Shown here one piece after another: positions 43,600 through 52,793 of a stretch of 64,000 bases of DNA. Each line of letters begins with the position of its first letter. Within the stretch, counting starts at the first letter, position 1. The stretch lies in the NCBI RefSeq assembly GCF_020329435.1, contig NZ_JAGKJK010000005.1:91001-155000 (forward strand), in the 5' to 3' direction. Origin of the DNA: Bradyrhizobium hereditatis (GTDB lineage: Bacteria; Pseudomonadota; Alphaproteobacteria; Rhizobiales; Xanthobacteraceae). The notes beneath the pieces were generated by a model that did no database searches, was not told where the DNA came from, and saw only the letters and a list, made by a program, of their open reading frames with translations. Position numbers and translations under genes: made by a program.

Positions 43600-43928
43600 T
43601 TAAACCGTTGCAATGCCTTCGAAAAAAACCGGAGCCGGCGTGAATTCGGCCAACGCGTATACGGCGCCGATCGATCCCGTCCGGAGGCTTCCTGAGAAGG
43701 CGACCCGGGCAAAGCCATCGGGCGCGAGGGGTATGTATCAACGTCGCCCCGCTTTGGAAAGGGGCAAAGGCCGGCTTTTGCAGATTTTATGACAGCAAAA
43801 ACGAAGGGTTGCAGCGCCAAAACCGCCCTCTGGAACCGCTCTTGCCAGAAACGCCGCAAAAGCGGAATTTTGCGCCCGAAAGCGCCGCCAGAGCGGCGCA
43901 CCAGAACATGAAAAGCCGGGGGATACGC
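43600..43928. other. Intergenic region between tRNA-fMet and GMC oxidoreductase
   Basis: About 330 bp. It should hold the tRNA promoter (minus strand) and the GMC gene promoter (plus). I find no supported gene or repeat. The GGGGGAT ribosome site just before 43929 sets the downstream start. Confidence 0.45.
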
Positions 43929-45536
43929 GTGACGGACATTTTCGATTTCGTGGTGGTGGGCGGCGGCTCCGGCGGTTGCACGGTGGCGGGGCGGCTGTCG
44001 GAGGATCCGAAGACGTCGGTGGCGCTATTGGATGCCGGCGGCCGGAACGACAATTGGGTGGTCACGACGCCGTTCGCGCTCGTGCTGATGGTCGCCGGCA
44101 ACGTCAACAACTGGGCTTTCAGCACCGTGCCGCAGAAAGGCCTCAACGGCCGCATCGGCTATCAGCCGCGCGGCAAGGGCCTTGGCGGCTCATCCGCGAT
44201 CAATGCGATGGTCTATATCCGCGGCCACCGCTCCGATTACGATCAATGGGCTTCCCTCGGCAATATCGGCTGGTCGTTCGCCGACGTGCTGCCCTATTTC
44301 AAACGCGCCGAAGACAATGCCGATTTCGACGGCGAGTATCACGGCAAAGGCGGCCCACTCGCTGTCAACAAGTCGCGCACCGGCAATCCGGTGCAGCAGA
44401 TTTTTCTGCAGGCGGCGCAGGAAGCGCAATTCCGCCTGCGCGAGGACTTCAATTGTGACGAGCACGAAGGGCTCGGCATCTATCAGCTGACGCAGCGGAA
44501 CGGCGAACGGTGCAGCGCCGCGCGCGCCTATATCCACCCGCATATGCGTAGTCGCACCAACCTGCGCGTCGAGACCCATGCCCATGCCACCCGAATCCTG
44601 TTCGACGGCAAGCGCGCGGTCGGCGTCGAATACCGGCAAGGCAAGCAGCTCAAGCAGATTCGCGCCCGGCGCGAGGTAATCTTGTCCGCCGGCGCGTTCC
44701 AGACGCCGCAGCTGTTGATGCTCTCAGGCGTCGGCGACGGCGCCGAGCTCGGCAAGCACGGCATCAGGACCGTGCATCATTCGCCCGGCGTCGGGCAGAA
44801 CCTGCAGGATCATCCCGATTTCGTGTTCGGCTACATGTCGGACAATCCCCACTTCAACGGCATTTCGCTGAAAGCCATGCCGCGCCTCTTGCGGGCGATC
44901 CGCCAGTATCGCCGCGAACGCAGGGGACCAATGACCTCGAATTTCGCTGAATGCGGCGGGTTCCTGAAGACGCGGCCCGATCTCGACATTCCCGACATCC
45001 AACTCCATTTCGGCATGGCGCTGGCGGATGACCACGGCCGCAAGCGCCATCGTGGCACCGGCTTTAGCTGCCACGTCTGCCTGCTGCGGCCGAAGAGCCG
45101 CGGCAGCGTCTCGCTGCTCAGCGCAGATCCGCATGCCCCGCCCCTGATCGATCCGAACTTCTTCGGCGAGGAAGAGGATCTCGAGACCATGGTTGCGGGA
45201 TTCAAGACGACGCGGCGGCTGATGGAGACGCCGGCGCTGCGCGCGTTGCAGAAGAAAGAGATGTTCACGGAGGGCGTGCATAGCGACGAGGATATCCGCA
45301 ACCTGCTGCGCGCAGGTGTCGACACCGTCTATCACCCGGTCGGCACCGCGAAGATGGGCGTCAACGATCGGCTCGCGGTAGTCGATCCGAAGCTCAAGGT
45401 GTATGGGGTTGAAGGGCTGCGCGTGGTCGACGCCTCGATCATGCCGACGCTGATCGGCGGCAACACCAATGCGCCGACGATCATGATCGGGGAGAAGGCC
45501 GCTGATATGATAAGAGCGGAGATGCGGGCGGGTTGA
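43929..45536 (+). CDS. GMC-family FAD oxidoreductase (choline/alcohol dehydrogenase type)
   Basis: 535 aa from GTG 43929 (VTDIFDFVVVGGGSGG), which follows GGGGGAT; open frame extends to 43809 without homology. FAD-binding GGGSGG at residues 11-16, the GMC signature GYQPRGKGLGGSSAINAMVYIRG, and the active-site region VYHPVGTAKMG with the catalytic His. C-terminus NTNAPTIMIGEKAADM. It oxidises an alcohol using FAD, probably passing electrons to quinone. Substrate unknown; no betaine-aldehyde dehydrogenase is adjacent, so choline is unlikely. Confidence 0.92.
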   Translation: MTDIFDFVVVGGGSGGCTVAGRLSEDPKTSVALLDAGGRNDNWVVTTPFALVLMVAGNVNNWAFSTVPQKGLNGRIGYQPRGKGLGGSSAINAMVYIRGHRSDYDQWASLGNIGWSFADVLPYFKRAEDNADFDGEYHGKGGPLAVNKSRTGNPVQQIFLQAAQEAQFRLREDFNCDEHEGLGIYQLTQRNGERCSAARAYIHPHMRSRTNLRVETHAHATRILFDGKRAVGVEYRQGKQLKQIRARREVILSAGAFQTPQLLMLSGVGDGAELGKHGIRTVHHSPGVGQNLQDHPDFVFGYMSDNPHFNGISLKAMPRLLRAIRQYRRERRGPMTSNFAECGGFLKTRPDLDIPDIQLHFGMALADDHGRKRHRGTGFSCHVCLLRPKSRGSVSLLSADPHAPPLIDPNFFGEEEDLETMVAGFKTTRRLMETPALRALQKKEMFTEGVHSDEDIRNLLRAGVDTVYHPVGTAKMGVNDRLAVVDPKLKVYGVEGLRVVDASIMPTLIGGNTNAPTIMIGEKAADMIRAEMRAG

Positions 45537-45553
45537 TTTGGCGCTCTCTCGTC

Positions 45554-45637
45554 CGTCATTGCGAGCGTAGCGAAGCAACCCATCGATCCGTTATACCGTG
45601 ATATGGATTGCTTTGCTTCGCTTCGCTCGCAATGACG
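45554..45637. repeat. Intergenic palindromic repeat, 'gtcattgcgag' type
   Basis: The outer arms CGTCATTGCGAGC and GCTCGCAATGACG are inverted, and the inner arms (gaagcaacccat and atggattgctttgcttcg) continue the pairing, giving a long hairpin of about 84 bp. The same family recurs at 49940-50027. Lies between the GMC gene and an SDR gene. Confidence 0.8.
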
Positions 45638-45773
45638 GGGGATGGAACGGAATGCATTTGACATCCGACTATGCATTATCACAGCCTCCGCGGCCTTATC
45701 AGCCACATCCGTCTTGGCTAGAGTGGCTGCATCGGACTAGAACAAAACCACAGGACATAACGGGAGAAAAATA

Positions 45774-46556
45774 GTGGATCTTGGGATCAAAGGCCGCCGC
45801 GCCATCGTCTGTGCATCGAGCAAGGGCCTGGGGCGCGCCTGCGCCATCGCGCTGGCCAATGAAGGCGTGCATGTCACGCTGACCGCGCGCGGCGCGGAGG
45901 CGCTGAAGAAGACGGCGGACGAAATCCGCAAAGCCAATCCTGGCGTCACCGTCACCGAGATCGTCGGCGACATCACCACGCCCGCCGGCCGCGAAGCCGT
46001 GCTGAAGGCCTGTCCTGAGCCTGACATCCTGATCAACAATGCCGGCGGTCCGCCGCCCGGCGATTTCCGCAACTGGACCCGCGACGACTGGATCAAGGCG
46101 ATCGACGCTAACATGCTGACCCCGATCGAGCTGATCAAGGCGACAGTGGACGGCATGATGGCACGGAAGTTCGGCCGCATCGTCAACATCACCTCCGCCG
46201 CGGTGAAGGCGCCGATTGACATTCTGGGGCTTTCGAACGGCGCGCGCGCCGGCCTCACCGGCTTCATCGCGGGGCTGTCGCGCAAGACCGTCATCAACAA
46301 CGTAACCATCAACGGCCTGTTGCCGGGGCCGTTCGTCACCGATCGCCTGACCGGCACCGCCAAGCCGGAAGCCGAGAAGCGCGGCATCAGTGTGGACCAG
46401 GTGCTGGCTGAGCGCGCCAAGCTCAATCCGTCCGGCCGCTTCGGCGATCCAGAGGAATTCGGCCTGGCCTGCGCCTTCCTGTGCGGCGCCAAGGCCGGTT
46501 TCATCACCGGCCAGAACATCCTCCTCGACGGCGGCGCTTTCCCGGGCACGCTATAA
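45774..46556 (+). CDS. SDR-family protein lacking the Tyr-Lys pair
   Basis: 260 aa from a GTG start. Short glycine motif VCASSKGLGRACA (12-24), NNAGGPPPG, and the catalytic-Ser strand IVNITSAAVKAP. Where YxxxK is expected the sequence is S154-NGA-R158, so both catalytic residues are replaced. The C-terminal GLLPGPFVTDRL and GQNILLDGGAFPG are typical of FabG-like SDRs. It may bind a nucleotide without normal dehydrogenase chemistry, or use a variant mechanism. The next gene, a quinone oxidoreductase, starts 10 bp downstream. Confidence 0.85.
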   Translation: MDLGIKGRRAIVCASSKGLGRACAIALANEGVHVTLTARGAEALKKTADEIRKANPGVTVTEIVGDITTPAGREAVLKACPEPDILINNAGGPPPGDFRNWTRDDWIKAIDANMLTPIELIKATVDGMMARKFGRIVNITSAAVKAPIDILGLSNGARAGLTGFIAGLSRKTVINNVTINGLLPGPFVTDRLTGTAKPEAEKRGISVDQVLAERAKLNPSGRFGDPEEFGLACAFLCGAKAGFITGQNILLDGGAFPGTL

Positions 46557-46566
46557 GGGGCGCGGG

Positions 46567-47571
46567 ATGAAGGCGGTCTGGTACGAGCGAACGGGGCCAG
46601 CGGCCGAAGTTCTGGTCTATGGCGAGATGCCGACGCCGGTGGCCGGCCCGGGCGAGGTGCGCGTGCGGCTGGAGGCGTCCGGCGTCAATCCCGCCGATGT
46701 CGGCCGCCGCGGCGGCGGCTACCGGCCGATGGAGTATCCACGCGTCATTCCAAACAGCGACGGCGCCGGCATCATCGATCAGGTCGGCGACGGCGTCACG
46801 CGCTTGAAGCTCGGCCAGCGCGCCTGGCTGTTCAACGGCCAGCACAACGGCCGCGCCTTCGGCACCGCTGCCGAGCATATCGCGCTCGCTGAACATCTGG
46901 TGACGCCGCTGCCGGACAATCTGTCGTTTGCCGAAGGCGCAACGCTCGGCATTCCAGCGATGACGGCGTGGTGCTGTCTTTATTGCGATGGGCCGATCGT
47001 CGGACAGACGGTGCTCGTCACCGGCGGCGCCGGCGCGGTCGGGCACTACGCGGTGCAGCTCGCCAAATGGGGCGGCGCCAAGGTGATCGCGACCGTCAGC
47101 TCAGCCGCCAAGGCCGAGCAAGCGCGATTGGCCGGCGCCGATCTCGTCGTCAACTACAAGACGGAGGATGTTGTCGCCAAGGCGATGGCCTTTACCGGGC
47201 AGCGCGGTGTCGACCGTGTCATCGATGTCGATTTCGGCGGCAATATCGAGATCACGTTGAAACTGATGGGCATGAATTCGACGATCGCGCTCTACGCCAC
47301 CAATGGCAACCGCACGCCGGTCGTGCCTGCGCGCGAGCTGATGGAAAAATGCATCGCGATACGCGCGCTCGTGCTGTTCGCGCTGCCGCGTCCGCTATTG
47401 GCAGCGGCGCAGGCGGATATCACGAAGTGGCTGGCGGCGGGCCGACGCATTCACAATGTGGCTGGACAGTTCGCGCTGTCCGACACCGCGCAGGCGCATC
47501 TCGCCGTGGAGAAAGGCGACAAGCTCGGCACCATCATCGTGGATTGCGCTCGTCTTCGTCCCGCTGGCTGA
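46567..47571 (+). CDS. NADPH:quinone oxidoreductase / zeta-crystallin-like MDR protein
   Basis: 334 aa from MKAVWYERTGPAAEVLVYGE. GroES-like N-domain, then the Rossmann motif VLVTGGAGAVGHYAVQLAKWGG (the AxGxxG variant of zinc-free MDR enzymes). No catalytic Cys/His zinc ligands or structural four-Cys loop are seen, consistent with the quinone-oxidoreductase branch. Starts 10 bp after the SDR gene, so probably cotranscribed. Its 3' end overlaps the convergent DUF3775 gene by 38 bp. Confidence 0.9.
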   Translation: MKAVWYERTGPAAEVLVYGEMPTPVAGPGEVRVRLEASGVNPADVGRRGGGYRPMEYPRVIPNSDGAGIIDQVGDGVTRLKLGQRAWLFNGQHNGRAFGTAAEHIALAEHLVTPLPDNLSFAEGATLGIPAMTAWCCLYCDGPIVGQTVLVTGGAGAVGHYAVQLAKWGGAKVIATVSSAAKAEQARLAGADLVVNYKTEDVVAKAMAFTGQRGVDRVIDVDFGGNIEITLKLMGMNSTIALYATNGNRTPVVPARELMEKCIAIRALVLFALPRPLLAAAQADITKWLAAGRRIHNVAGQFALSDTAQAHLAVEKGDKLGTIIVDCARLRPAG

Positions 47572-47989
47572 CGCTGGAGGAATCCGCGGTCGTTCGCTCT
47601 TCACCCCAGGTGAGGCCGAACTCGTCGAGGCCCTGCGCCAGAAAATCTCCCAATAGCGGTTCGCCCAGGAGATAACGCGCAGTGCGGCGTTCTCGCTGGC
47701 CAGCGGCTTCCGCTCGCAAGTCTTCCCATTCGTCGATCGAGGCGTCGCCACGGCCGAGCCGCATCAAGGCGACGAGGTCAACGCGCTCGTCCTCCGAGAG
47801 CGCGTTGATGAAGCCGGCGAGCTCACGGAAGACGGGGTCCTGCCCGTTGTCCTGCAGCACATCGATCATATCGTCATCGGCGGCATTCGACCCGGAATCC
47901 GGATCGGAGATCGCTTCCTTCACGTCGAATTGCCGGGCCTTTTCAATCAAAAACCCGACCTTTTCCGTGGAAATCCCGAGTTCCGGCAT
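47534..47989 (-). CDS. DUF3775 domain protein
   Basis: 151 aa from MPELGISTEKVGFLIEKARQ, preceded by AGGAG. The sequence is acidic; the core FDVKEAISDPDSGSNAADDD followed by RELAGFINALSEDERVDLVALMRLGRG matches the DUF3775 pattern. The C-terminal part has TARYLLGEPLLGDFLAQGLDEFG. Common in Rhizobiales, function unknown. The open frame extends upstream to 48721 antisense to the MBL gene, but without homology. Confidence 0.85.
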   Translation of the reverse strand: MPELGISTEKVGFLIEKARQFDVKEAISDPDSGSNAADDDMIDVLQDNGQDPVFRELAGFINALSEDERVDLVALMRLGRGDASIDEWEDLRAEAAGQRERRTARYLLGEPLLGDFLAQGLDEFGLTWGEERTTADSSSVSQRDEDERNPR

Positions 47990-48104
47990 CACGCGCTCCT
48001 GGTCTGATGTCCCGATAACGTTCCATCGCGTCATCCGATCCATTGCGCCGGCCTGCGGAAACCCGCATCTTCGCGGCCAAGAAACATCAACAAAGGATGC
48101 GCCA

Positions 48105-48953
48105 ATGCACTGGACCGTGGGCAGGGTCAAGATCACTGAGATCGTCGAACTCGAAACTGTCGGCAGCACCCGCTTCATCCTGCCGCTCGCGACCAACGAG
48201 GAAATCCAGAAGCTGCCCTGGCTCATTCCCCACTTTGCGACCGCGGAAGGCCGGCTGAAAATGTCGATCCATTCGCTCGTCGTCGAAACGCCCTCGCGGA
48301 GAATCATCGTCGATACTGGATTGGGCAACGATAAGCAGGGCCGCAACGTGCCGACCTGGAACAACCGCAAGGATCCGTTCCTCGACAAGTTGACAGCAGC
48401 AGGCTTTCCGCCCGAAAGCATCGACACCGTGCTGTGCACGCATCTCCATGTCGACCATGTCGGATGGAACACAAAACTCGTCGACGGCAAATGGGCGCCG
48501 ACATTTGCCAACGCGCGATACGTGTTCGGCAGAAGGGAATTCGAGTACTGGCGCGACCACAGCGATGCGCCGGACAAGCGCGCGGTGTTCAGCGATTCCG
48601 TGCAGCCGATCGCGGATGCCGGCAAGGCCGACCTCGTCGCCAGCGACGAAAGGCTGACGGACGAAATCACGCTGATCCCAACACCCGGCCACAGCCCCGG
48701 CCATATGAGCGTCCATATCAAGTCGGGCGGCGAAGAAGTCCTGCTCGCGGGGGACGCTGCCCATCACCCCTGCCAGATGGCCCATCTCGACTGGTCATCG
48801 ACGGCGGATTCCGATGCCAGGCAATCGGCCGAGACCCGCCGCGAGCTGTTTTCGCGCTTTGCCGACACGCCGACGCTGGTGATCGGCGGGCACTTCAGCG
48901 CCGGGCACATCAGGCGTGACGGCGACGCCTTCCGGTTCGTTCCGCTGGGGTGA
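48105..48953 (+). CDS. MBL-fold metallohydrolase
   Basis: 282 aa from MHWTVGRVKITEIVELE, with AAAGGA upstream. Full dinuclear-metal motif CTHLHVDHVGWNT, then PTPGHSPGHMSVHI, LLAGDAAHHPCQM and GGHFSAGH. Closely similar to the protein at 51924 (same HLHVDHVGWNT and ARYVFxxxEFxYW strings), so the two are paralogues in one neighbourhood. They resemble the AHL-lactonase/PQQB-like cytoplasmic group. The substrate is unknown; a lactone is one possibility. Confidence 0.88.
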   Translation: MHWTVGRVKITEIVELETVGSTRFILPLATNEEIQKLPWLIPHFATAEGRLKMSIHSLVVETPSRRIIVDTGLGNDKQGRNVPTWNNRKDPFLDKLTAAGFPPESIDTVLCTHLHVDHVGWNTKLVDGKWAPTFANARYVFGRREFEYWRDHSDAPDKRAVFSDSVQPIADAGKADLVASDERLTDEITLIPTPGHSPGHMSVHIKSGGEEVLLAGDAAHHPCQMAHLDWSSTADSDARQSAETRRELFSRFADTPTLVIGGHFSAGHIRRDGDAFRFVPLG

Positions 48954-49076
48954 TGTTGGGCGCCCGCGCACACCCTACCTTGCGCTTTCGGCAGTTGAAT
49001 TTCCTGGCCCGCTGCTCCATGAAACGTGCCGAGGTATACCACCAATAAGTCTGATAACCCCGCAGGGAGTAACCAA

Positions 49077-49919
49077 ATGAAGCTTGTTCGTTACGGCGCC
49101 AAGGGTGCGGAAAAGCCCGGCCTGATCGATAAATCCGGCCAGTTGCGCGATCTTTCGGCGCACGTAAGGGATCTCGACGGCGAGGCCTATTCGCCGGCCT
49201 CCTTGGCCAAGCTGGCGGCGCTGGATACCTCCAAGCTTCCCGCCGTCGAGGGCAAGCAGCGGTTCGGCGCGCCGGTCACCGGCATCTCGAAATTCGTCGC
49301 GATCGGCCTGAACTACAGCGACCACGCCAAGGAGACCGGATCGCCGATCCCGACCGAGCCGATCTTCTTCATCAAGGCAAACACCTCGCTGTCAGGCCCG
49401 AACGATGCCGTCGAAAAGCCCCGCGGCTCAACCAAGCTTGACTGGGAAGTCGAGATCGCCGCCATCATCGGAACCCGCGCCAAGTATGTCTCGGAAGCTG
49501 ACGCGTTGAACCACGTCGCCGGCTATTGCGTCTGCAACGACGTCTCCGAGCGCAATTTTCAGCAGGAGCGCGGCGGCCAGTGGACCAAGGGCAAGTCGCA
49601 CGACACGTTCGGCCCGCTAGGCCCGTGGCTGGTGACCAAGGATGAAATCCCTGACGTGCAGAAGCTCGACATGTGGCTCGATGTCAACGGCCAGCGCCGC
49701 CAAACCGGCAACACCTCGACCATGATCTTCTCGATGGCGAAGTGCGTTTCCTATGTCTCGCAGTTCATGACGCTGCTGCCCGGCGATATCATCACCACCG
49801 GCACCCCGCCCGGCGTCGGCCTCGGCATGAAGCCGCCGACCTTCCTCAATGTCGGCGACATCGTCACGCTCGGCATCGAAGGGCTGGGCGAGCAGCGCCA
49901 GGAAATCATCGCGGCTTAG
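49077..49919 (+). CDS. Fumarylacetoacetate hydrolase family protein
   Basis: 280 aa from MKLVRYGAKGAEKPGLID behind GGGAG. The FAH fold core: FVAIGLNYSDHAKETGSPIPTEP, FIKANTSLSGPND, the metal ligand segment LDWEVEIAAIIG, and TGTPPGVGLGMKPP. Members act on 2-oxo acids or acylpyruvates (FAHD1, HpcE, ureidoglycolate lyase). Neighbouring genes (MBL hydrolases, GST, serine hydrolase) suggest a catabolic context but do not fix the substrate. Confidence 0.9.
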   Translation: MKLVRYGAKGAEKPGLIDKSGQLRDLSAHVRDLDGEAYSPASLAKLAALDTSKLPAVEGKQRFGAPVTGISKFVAIGLNYSDHAKETGSPIPTEPIFFIKANTSLSGPNDAVEKPRGSTKLDWEVEIAAIIGTRAKYVSEADALNHVAGYCVCNDVSERNFQQERGGQWTKGKSHDTFGPLGPWLVTKDEIPDVQKLDMWLDVNGQRRQTGNTSTMIFSMAKCVSYVSQFMTLLPGDIITTGTPPGVGLGMKPPTFLNVGDIVTLGIEGLGEQRQEIIAA

Positions 49920-49939
49920 GCCGGCGCACGCACCAACCG

Positions 49940-50027
49940 CGTCATTGCGAGGAGCGATAGCGACGAAGCAATCCATCCTTCCCCACGCTCGGAGGCAATG
50001 GATTGCTTCGCTTCGCTCGCAATGACG
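49940..50027. repeat. Intergenic palindromic repeat, 'gtcattgcgag' type
   Basis: Outer arms CGTCATTGCGAG and CTCGCAATGACG and inner arms 'cgaagcaatccat' and 'atggattgcttcg' form a long imperfect hairpin. Same family as 45554-45637. It sits between the FAH-family gene and the downstream GST gene. Confidence 0.8.
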
Positions 50028-50066
50028 GAGGACCCAACTGCGCATCGCCTATCAGGGGCTCCTTCC

Positions 50067-50681
50067 ATGAAACTCACCTTCTCCCCCGCCTCGCCATTCG
50101 CCCGCAAGGTTCGCATCGCCGCGATCGAGACCGGCCTGATCGACAAGATCGAGCTCACGCCTGCAACCGTCGCGCCGGCCCAGCCGAACGAGGAGTATTC
50201 CAAGATCACGCCGCTGAAGAAACTGCCGGTGCTGATCCTCGACAATGGCGAGGTCATTCTCGATTCTTACGTCATCGTCGAATATCTCGACGAGCTTGCC
50301 GGCGGCGGCAAGCTGATCCCGACCTCCGGTCCCGAGCGATGGAGGGTGAAGAGCGATCATTCGCTGCTGCAGGGCATGCTGGATTCCATGTTGCTGTGTC
50401 GCTATGAGGGCATGGTACGGCCGGAGCCGCTGCGATGGAAGGCGTGGTCGGACGATCACTGGAGCCGGGCCTGGGCCGGCATGGCGCGGTTCGAGAACAA
50501 GCCCGAGGTTTTGTCAGGACCCTTCAATATCGTGCAGATCGGCCTTACTTGCGTGCTCGGCTATGCCGATTTCCGCTTTGCCGATTGCGGCTGGCGCAAG
50601 GCCTTTCCGAAGCTCGATGCTTTCCATCAGAAGATGATGGAGCGGCCGTCGGTGAAAATCTCGGTACCGCCGCCGGCGTAA
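50067..50681 (+). CDS. Glutathione S-transferase family protein
   Basis: 204 aa from MKLTFSPASPFARKVRI. The N-terminal thioredoxin fold has SPFARKV at the active-site turn (Ser), PLKKLPVLILDNGEVILDSYVIVEYLDE (cis-Pro and the ES/DS glutathione-binding motif), and a helical C-domain. Beta/zeta-like bacterial GST that conjugates or isomerises with glutathione. It precedes the serine hydrolase gene by 23 bp. Confidence 0.9.
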   Translation: MKLTFSPASPFARKVRIAAIETGLIDKIELTPATVAPAQPNEEYSKITPLKKLPVLILDNGEVILDSYVIVEYLDELAGGGKLIPTSGPERWRVKSDHSLLQGMLDSMLLCRYEGMVRPEPLRWKAWSDDHWSRAWAGMARFENKPEVLSGPFNIVQIGLTCVLGYADFRFADCGWRKAFPKLDAFHQKMMERPSVKISVPPPA

Positions 50682-50704
50682 CTGACAATCATGGAGGCGG
50701 CAGC

Positions 50705-51892
50705 ATGCGCGAGGGTGGCAGACAATTGCGGCGCCTCGGCCTGGCTGCCGCTGTCGTGTTCGCGGCATCCGCTGCCGCCGCGCAGACCCATCAATTCTCC
50801 ACCGACCAGCGCAATCTCGCCTGCGGCAGTCCGGCCGCCATCGGCGACGGCTGGTCCACCGCGACACCGGAAAGCGTCGGCCTTGACGGTGAGCGCCTGT
50901 GCGGCATCGCCGGCCGGCTGGCCGCCACCAACGCCAACGTTCATGGCGTGGTTATCGTCCGCCGCGGCACGCTCGTGTTCGAGCAGTATTTTCCGGGATA
51001 CGACGAGCCTTGGGGAATGGGCGGCGGGCGGCACGAATTCGATGCCCAGACCAAGCACGACATGCGGTCGGTTTCGAAGAGCGTGATCTCTCTTCTGGTC
51101 GGCATCGCAATCGATCGCGAGTTGATCAAGAGCGCCGACGAGCCAGTGGTCAAATTTTTCCCGGATTATGCGGCGGTGAAATCGCCGGGTTGGGACAGCA
51201 TCACGCTGCGCCATCTCCTGACCATGTCCTCGGGCATTCAATGGGACGAAAACCGCGCCTGGAAAGACCCTGAGAACGACGAACCGCGTCTCGGCAGCGA
51301 AGCCGATCCCTATCGTTATGTGTTATCGAAGCCGATCACGGCGCCGCCGGACACGGTGTGGAATTACAACGGCGGCGGAACGGACCTGCTCGGCAATATC
51401 ATCGAGCGCGTGTCAGGCAAATCGCTGGAGGAATTCGCGCGCGAGGCGCTGTTCACGCCGCTTGGCATTTCCGACTGGGAATGGATGAAGTACCGCAATG
51501 AGCATGTCGCCTCGGGCGTGGGCCTTCGGCTGCGCCCGCGCGATGCCGCCAAGATCGGTCAGCTCGTGCTCAACAAGGGCGTATGGGCCGACAAGCAGAT
51601 TGTCTCGGCCAAATGGATCGAGCAATCGGTCGCGCCGCGCTTTCAGGCGATCGGCTATTTTGGCGGCCTGTTCTACTACGGACAGCAATGGTGGATGGGC
51701 CGCACACTATCCGGCGATAAGGACGTGAAATGGATTGCTGCCATGGGCCTGGGCGGTCAGCGCCTCTTCATCGTCCCCGAGCTCGATCTTGTAGTGATGA
51801 CCACGTCTGGTCTCTATGGCAGCGGACGCCAGGGCCAGGCGGCGCTAGACATCCTCGCTAATTTCATCATTCCCTCGATCAGGGACAAATAA
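50705..51892 (+). CDS. Serine hydrolase, beta-lactamase/EstB family, secreted
   Basis: 395 aa from MREGGRQLRRLGLAAAVVFA, with GGAGG upstream; signal peptide ends near AAAAQT. The SxxK nucleophile is S122-VS-K125 (RSVSKS). The Tyr motif appears as WNYNGGGTDLLG, and a GLGGQRLFIVPELDL segment corresponds to the KTG region. Class C beta-lactamase fold esterase or amidase in the periplasm. Substrate unknown. The MBL paralogue follows 31 bp downstream. Confidence 0.9.
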   Translation: MREGGRQLRRLGLAAAVVFAASAAAAQTHQFSTDQRNLACGSPAAIGDGWSTATPESVGLDGERLCGIAGRLAATNANVHGVVIVRRGTLVFEQYFPGYDEPWGMGGGRHEFDAQTKHDMRSVSKSVISLLVGIAIDRELIKSADEPVVKFFPDYAAVKSPGWDSITLRHLLTMSSGIQWDENRAWKDPENDEPRLGSEADPYRYVLSKPITAPPDTVWNYNGGGTDLLGNIIERVSGKSLEEFAREALFTPLGISDWEWMKYRNEHVASGVGLRLRPRDAAKIGQLVLNKGVWADKQIVSAKWIEQSVAPRFQAIGYFGGLFYYGQQWWMGRTLSGDKDVKWIAAMGLGGQRLFIVPELDLVVMTTSGLYGSGRQGQAALDILANFIIPSIRDK

Positions 51893-51923
51893 CGACGCGC
51901 GCCAAATCCAGCCGGGACAAAAC

Positions 51924-52793
51924 ATGAGCCTGAAATTCACAGTCGGCGACCTCACCATTCACCGCATCATCGAGCAGGAGACCACCTTCCTGCCGGCGCT
52001 GGAGCTGCTGCCCGGCCTGACGCCGGAGGTTCTCGCAGAGAACCGCGCATGGATGCAAAAGGCCGGCGCGCTCGATGACAAGGATGTGCTGATCCTGTGC
52101 TTCCAGTCGTATGTGGTGAAGACGCCGCATCACACGATCCTGATCGATAGCTGCATTGGCAATGACAAGCCACGGCCGCAGCGGCCGAAATGGAACATGA
52201 AGACCGACGACACCTATATGCGCGGCCTTGCTGCCGCCGGCTTTTCCGTCGACGACATCGACTACGTCATGTGCACGCATCTGCATGTCGACCATGTCGG
52301 CTGGAACACGCGGCTCGACAATGGGCGGTGGGTGCCGACCTTCGCCAAGGCCCGTTACGTCTTCGACAAGACAGAGTTCGACTACTGGGCCGAAACGCAT
52401 GCGAAAACGCCGGTGCCGCCGTTTGGCGACAGCGTGCTGCCGATTGTCGAGGCGAAACAGGCCGAGATCGTGCGAAGCAACTTTTCGATTGGCGATCACA
52501 CCCGCATCCTGCCGACCCCGGGACATACGCCGGGCCACGCCGCCTTCACCTTCGGCCGCGGCAAGGATGACGCCGTGTTCTCCGGCGACCTGATGCATTC
52601 GCCGCTGCAGACGCATTATCCGGAACTATCGATGAAGTTCGACGTCGATCAGGCGCAGGCGGCAAAGACGCGGCGCGGCTTCCTGGAGCGTTACTGCGAC
52701 ACCGATACGCTGTGCTGCACCGCGCATTTCCCCTCCCCTTCGGTCGGAAAGATCCGGCGCAAGGGAAGCGGCTTCTCCTGCGAGGCGATATGA
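51924..52793 (+). CDS. MBL-fold metallohydrolase (paralogue of 48105)
   Basis: 289 aa from MSLKFTVGDLTIHRIIEQE. HxHxDH motif in CTHLHVDHVGWNT, PTPGHTPGHAAFTF, FSGDLMHSP and CTAHFPSPS. It shares long runs with the protein at 48105 but has a longer N-terminal region (LPALELLPGLTPEVLAENR). Its stop overlaps the start of the decayed enoyl-CoA hydratase gene (ATGA), implying a former operon with acyl-CoA metabolism. Confidence 0.88.
   Translation: MSLKFTVGDLTIHRIIEQETTFLPALELLPGLTPEVLAENRAWMQKAGALDDKDVLILCFQSYVVKTPHHTILIDSCIGNDKPRPQRPKWNMKTDDTYMRGLAAAGFSVDDIDYVMCTHLHVDHVGWNTRLDNGRWVPTFAKARYVFDKTEFDYWAETHAKTPVPPFGDSVLPIVEAKQAEIVRSNFSIGDHTRILPTPGHTPGHAAFTFGRGKDDAVFSGDLMHSPLQTHYPELSMKFDVDQAQAAKTRRGFLERYCDTDTLCCTAHFPSPSVGKIRRKGSGFSCEAI

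Noticed and set aside
46390..46566. Upstream extension of the quinone oxidoreductase frame
   Set aside because: It overlaps the SDR gene in another frame; MKAVWYERTGPAAEVL is the normal family start.
47990..48721. Upstream extension of the DUF3775 frame
   Set aside because: It runs antisense to the MBL gene. The AGGAG site and domain boundary place the start at 47989.
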